The notes under the pieces: generated by a model
What the model was told of the DNA's origin: nothing
Database searches by the model: none
The model's input: the letters and a program-made list of their open reading frames with translations, nothing else
Position numbers and translations under genes: made by a program
Source of the DNA: Scylla paramamosain
Lineage: Eukaryota > Arthropoda > Malacostraca > Decapoda > Portunidae
NCBI RefSeq assembly: GCF_035594125.1
Contig: NC_087173.1
Span: 11,362,986 to 11,426,985, forward strand
DNA length: 64,000 bases
Direction of reading: 5' to 3'
Part shown: piece after piece, positions 52,102 to 64,000 of the stretch
Numbering within the stretch: the stretch's first letter is position 1
Layout: the number at the start of each line of letters is the position of its first letter

Positions 52102-52299
52102 AGTTAGGTGAGGGAAAAAGAAGACGTTTGACAGAAGAAGGAAAGTGAGAATCATGAAGGAAAGTAGATTTAAGTTTGTGGGCGGGCCGCAATACTATTT
52201 TTAAGTTTTTTTTTTTCAGTTAGCCAGCGACAGATACACAGCGACAGTTTATTTATTTAAAATATATTCAATTGTTTATTATTTTATTTATTTAGTCTC

Positions 52300-52880
52300 C
52301 ATCTGGGGAGGGCGACACAAATGTCCCCAGGTCAGACTCCTTTTCTGATAATAACCCTAAGTGTCTTGACATCCCCCCTGAACTTTTTCTTCATTAACTT
52401 CTGCAACATTCGCGGTCTTAGATCTAATTTTCAATCTGTAGAACATCACCTCTCTTCTTCTAAACCTTATCTTCTTTTCCTCACTGAAACACAGGTGTCT
52501 AAGGCAACTGAGAGTAGCTCCTTTCTGTTCCATCCTTCTTTCTCTATCCTCATTTTCAACCTAAAGCTGGATGTTGCATTTTTGTGCACAACGACTTAAC
52601 CTGCTCTCATGCCCACGCTCTTGAATCTTCCAAGTTTTCCACCATCTGGCTACAACTACAGTCACTCTCAAATAGAATTTATCTGTGCTGTATACCTCTC
52701 ACCTAACTCCTCTGACTATAAGAAATTATTTGACTACTTAACTTCCAAAGTGGAGCACATTCTGACTCTTTTCCCTTTTGCAGAGATCTCCATTCTTGAA
52801 GACTTTAGTGTTCACCACCTGCTTTGGCTTTCCTCTCCCTTTACTGACCATCCTGGTAAACTAGCCTACCCTCTAACTGA
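52300..52880 (+). mobile_element. Jockey-like LINE, endonuclease-domain 5' fragment
   Basis: It encodes CNIRGLRSNFQSVEHHLSS, KPYLLFLTETQVSKATESS, a frameshift, then ICAVYLSPNSSDYKKLFDYL and AEISILEDFSVHH. It shares its left end with the copy at 42540 and ends abruptly at CTAGCCTACCCTCTAACTGAC. Confidence 0.85.
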
Positions 52881-52989
52881 CTAAGAAGGCAGGTGTGAGT
52901 AGGGATGAAGTGAGGCCAGGTCTGGTGGCTGGTAGGTGAGGTCAGGTCTGTTAATTGATAATCTAATGCAGGTGTCAGCTGTTCTGTGT

Positions 52990-53175
52990 GTATCTACCTA
53001 GTTGTATTTACCTAGTTGTATTGTACAGGGCATGAGCCAAAGCTCATCTTGTCTTGTCTCCATAACCATATTTATCCAGTGTCTCTTTAAACATGTGTAC
53101 ACTGTTTGCCACAACCATCTCTTCCATCAAAACATTAAGGTCACCTTGCATTTCAAAACTAGGTAAAAAGCTTGC
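52990..53175 (-). mobile_element. CR1-like LINE 3' remnant
   Basis: TACCTAGTTGTATTTACCTAG followed by CAGGGCATGAGCCAAAGCTC and CTTGTCTCCATAACCATATT matches the antisense 3' part of the element at 26130. Confidence 0.6.
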
Positions 53176-53270
53176 GTAAGTAATATACATGGTGAAGGTG
53201 CTATGCGTCAGCTAAAAAGAAAACAATGATAAATGAAAAAAAAAAAAATCTATATATAAAGGGATTAAAT

Positions 53271-53273
<3 letters not shown>

Positions 53274-53325
<52 letters not shown>
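53274..53325. repeat. (GA)n microsatellite
   Basis: About 25 GA units downstream of the lectin gene stop. Confidence 0.94.
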
Positions 53326-53328
<3 letters not shown>

Positions 53329-53458
53329 AGAATCTAATCCCCAACAGGACAATCGACGTATGTGACATCTTAATAATCATCAATGTCTAAATTTAGTTTA
53401 GACGAGTTTAAACGTCTCTGCATTACAAATGTACAGGTAAAACATACATTTTTTTTCT

Positions 53459-61756
<8,298 letters not shown>

Positions 61757-62139
61757 CCTGCGTCGTAAACTCCACTGTTACCTTATTAGTAGTATTTGGC
61801 GTTTTGCAGAACCCAAAGCACACAAAAATATTGAAAATGATAGTCGGGAAAACTCACACCTGCTGTTCACGTCACAGCCTTGCGATGAACCCACAACAGG
61901 AACAGGGGAGATAAAAAGAAACAAAAATTCTGGAAGTAGAAAAATTGGAATCGAAGGAGCTGAGAAAGTCAGTCCGTGAGCGACGAAGAGGATGGAGGTT
62001 GGAGGTGCAGGAGGCGAGGTGGGAGGTGTATCTGAACTATAGGAGAGCGCGGCGGGCACTGAGTCTCCAAGAATAAACCAAGGCCAAGAGTAGGGTGGTG
62101 CAATTAGGGGGCAGGGGAGGGGAGGAGATGGCGTGCTAG

Positions 62140-62244
<105 letters not shown>

Positions 62245-62416
62245 TAATGGAGAGGGAGAGGAGGAAAATTCCGCTTAGGATAATAAACAAAGAGGGAGGG
62301 CGAGGAAAGAGGCCTTGTAACTGGGGAGGGAAGAGGGCACATGGCAAGGGAAGGGAATAAGCACGTGGTGAAAGAGGAGAGAGGGGAACAGACGATAAGT
62401 GACAAAGACACGAGGG

Positions 62417-62552
<136 letters not shown>

Positions 62553-62989
62553 GCCAACATGATTACAGAAACAGATTCACAGGAGTCTCGTCGATTAATA
62601 TTGTCGGACTAAAAGATCATAACCGAATGTCTGAGGTAATGTATAACATAATAATAATTAAAAATAAATAAGTGTGGTGTTCACAGATAATGCAAGTCTA
62701 CGTGTGGTCTGATTAAATCTACTTTAGCACTTGTAGAGTCATTCCTCCCGCCCTCATCTACTCCTTTATCACACACACACACACACACTGGGAAGTCCTT
62801 GACACACTCCTCCACTCACTCTTCAGTACAGTAATAATGTTCGTCAGAATTACTCACTTCAACCGCTTTATTTTTATGAGTGTCCTCTGAGTCTTTTCTC
62901 GACTATTATTAATAAGCTCCAGTGGAAGTTATTAGGGCATGAAAGTCTGGTTTCATTACTGAAGCAGTAGTTTAACAACGAGTCTGCAT

Positions 62990-63096
62990 AATCCGTGGTA
63001 AAATATGTATGAGGATGTGACTAATTGCCTCTGTGGCTTGTAGCCTTAGAAATAGTTGTTATGAGAGCCTGAAGCGTTTCAAAATATGGGCTTTGA
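62990..63096 (-). mobile_element. IR1 element, partial (copy 12)
   Basis: CTAATTGCCTCTGTGGC, AATAGTTGTTATGAGAGC and GCGTTTCAAAATATGGGC match one half of the reverse-oriented element. Confidence 0.6.
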
Positions 63097-63275
63097 CTCA
63101 CAGTAATTATAGCCGTGGTTCAAACTGCGTATAAAAAATAAATAAACAAATAAATAAAATAGGGAAGTCATTAATTTAAAGTTCGTTGTTGTGTATGTAT
63201 CGCATATATTTAGGGTTAGATTTTGACAAAGCAATAATTAAAAATACGCACTAATTACCAATCTTCTGGCTTCTT

Positions 63276-63276
63276 C

Positions 63277-63333
<57 letters not shown>

Positions 63334-63359
63334 TAGTAGTAGTAGTAGTAGTAGTAGAA
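63276..63359. repeat. (TAG)n microsatellite
   Basis: About 27 TAG units with one TGG interruption. Confidence 0.95.
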
Positions 63360-63666
63360 GTAAAATGAGGAAATGAAATGATAATAGTAGTAGAAGTAAG
63401 AAGAATGTAATGATTATGATGATGGTGATGATAAGGAACAATACGAGGAAGAGGAAGAATAAGAAGAGGAGGAGGAAGAAAACTGAAATTGGAAGAGATA
63501 TACAAGAAGAGAGAGTCAAGAAAGTACGGAGGGAAGAGGAGGATAACTACTATGATGTTAAACACTGTATCCACACAACCTTCATCAAAGATTTCTCGTG
63601 CCTTGGTTCATGCTCCACTTTTTCATTTCTCTCTCTCCCGTGGGCCTCGCCACGTGCTCTCCTCAC

Positions 63667-63832
63667 ATGATCATTCGACAGAAACTTCACACTAGTCTCC
63701 TCTGCCTGGGAGAATCCTAGTTGCAGGCAGATCAGGTGGGACAGGTAACTCTTCCATAATGCATAGTCGTAGGTGAACCATTTACCAGAAACACGGATCA
63801 TCAGGAACCCGCTGGGGTAGGACTTGGGATTC
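63667..63832 (-). CDS. Exon with scavenger-receptor cysteine-rich (SRCR)-like sequence
   Basis: Between TCCTATAG and GTGAGG the minus strand has 55 open codons reading YPSGFLMIRVSGKWFTYDYA, LWKSYLSHLICLQLGFSQAE and TSVKFLSNDH. The spacing G-x-x-x-I-x-V-x-G-x-W then C-x-Q-L-G-F follows the middle of SRCR domains (W-G-T-V-C...VCRQLGF). The first domain cysteine is missing, as happens in divergent arthropod copies. FREP begins with its own signal peptide at 61756, so this exon probably belongs to another minus-strand gene whose 5' part is right of the window. Confidence 0.5.
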
Positions 63833-63960
63833 CTATAGGAGGGGCAGAAATGTAAGTATCTTCAGGTGGTCAGAGGTTTGGTAATTGGGATTTTCAGATA
63901 TAATAAGGTTCTTGTTTTTCTTTATATACACGTTTTTTTTTTTGTGATAGGTTCCAAAAG

Positions 63961-63963
<3 letters not shown>

Positions 63964-64000
<37 letters not shown>
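63964..64000. repeat. (GT)n microsatellite at window edge
   Basis: GT units run to the last base. Confidence 0.93.

Overview
This window is eukaryotic, intron-rich and extraordinarily dense in simple repeats: long (TC)n, (AC)n, (AT)n and (CTA)n tracts, many over 100 bp. It also carries several non-LTR retrotransposon families. The exon/intron genes, the microsatellite load, and the look of the jockey-like and CR1-like elements all suggest a decapod crustacean, most likely a crab. The species is inference; the repeat load and gene content are seen directly.

Region 1 (about 4.0-32.2 kb, + strand) is the 3' part of one large cadherin gene. I find 28 coding exons (3979-30198). They encode about 1,470 residues: the end of one EC repeat, ten complete EC repeats, a membrane-adjacent domain, one transmembrane helix and a cytoplasmic tail ending in T-T-E-L (PDZ-ligand-like). 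The 5' exons lie left of the window. The architecture fits the long CDH23/PCDH15 (Cad87A/Cad99C) type. Full calcium-binding linkers and degenerate linkers alternate along the chain. The introns hold microsatellites, a pogo/Tigger fossil, RTE-like and jockey-like LINE pieces, a tRNA-Leu-like relic and many copies of a ~215 bp inverted-repeat element. One exon junction (24750/25485) is out of phase.

Region 2 (32-40 kb) is gene-poor. It holds LINE remnants (one with a YADD reverse-transcriptase core), a 66-bp minisatellite, a broken fragment of a valyl-tRNA synthetase gene (37718-39280, VARS2-like, with a stop and frameshifts), and a 121-bp tandem array.

Region 3 (40.8-51.2 kb, - strand) is a complete four-exon IFT22/RABL5 gene (186 aa), the small GTPase-like subunit of intraflagellar transport complex B. 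Its introns are filled with jockey-like and CR1-like LINE copies, a DIRS-type reverse-transcriptase relic and a fold-back MITE.

Region 4 (53.4-61.8 kb, - strand) is a complete five-exon secreted fibrinogen-related lectin (about 479 aa): signal peptide, long helical stalk and C-terminal fibrinogen domain. A nearly intact 5'-truncated jockey-like element sits in its third intron. At the right edge (63667-63832, - strand) is one exon resembling a scavenger-receptor cysteine-rich domain, probably from another gene entering from the right.

The three host genes share no obvious pathway. A mechanosensory-type cadherin and a ciliary IFT subunit could both matter in ciliated sensory neurons, but that is only a thought.
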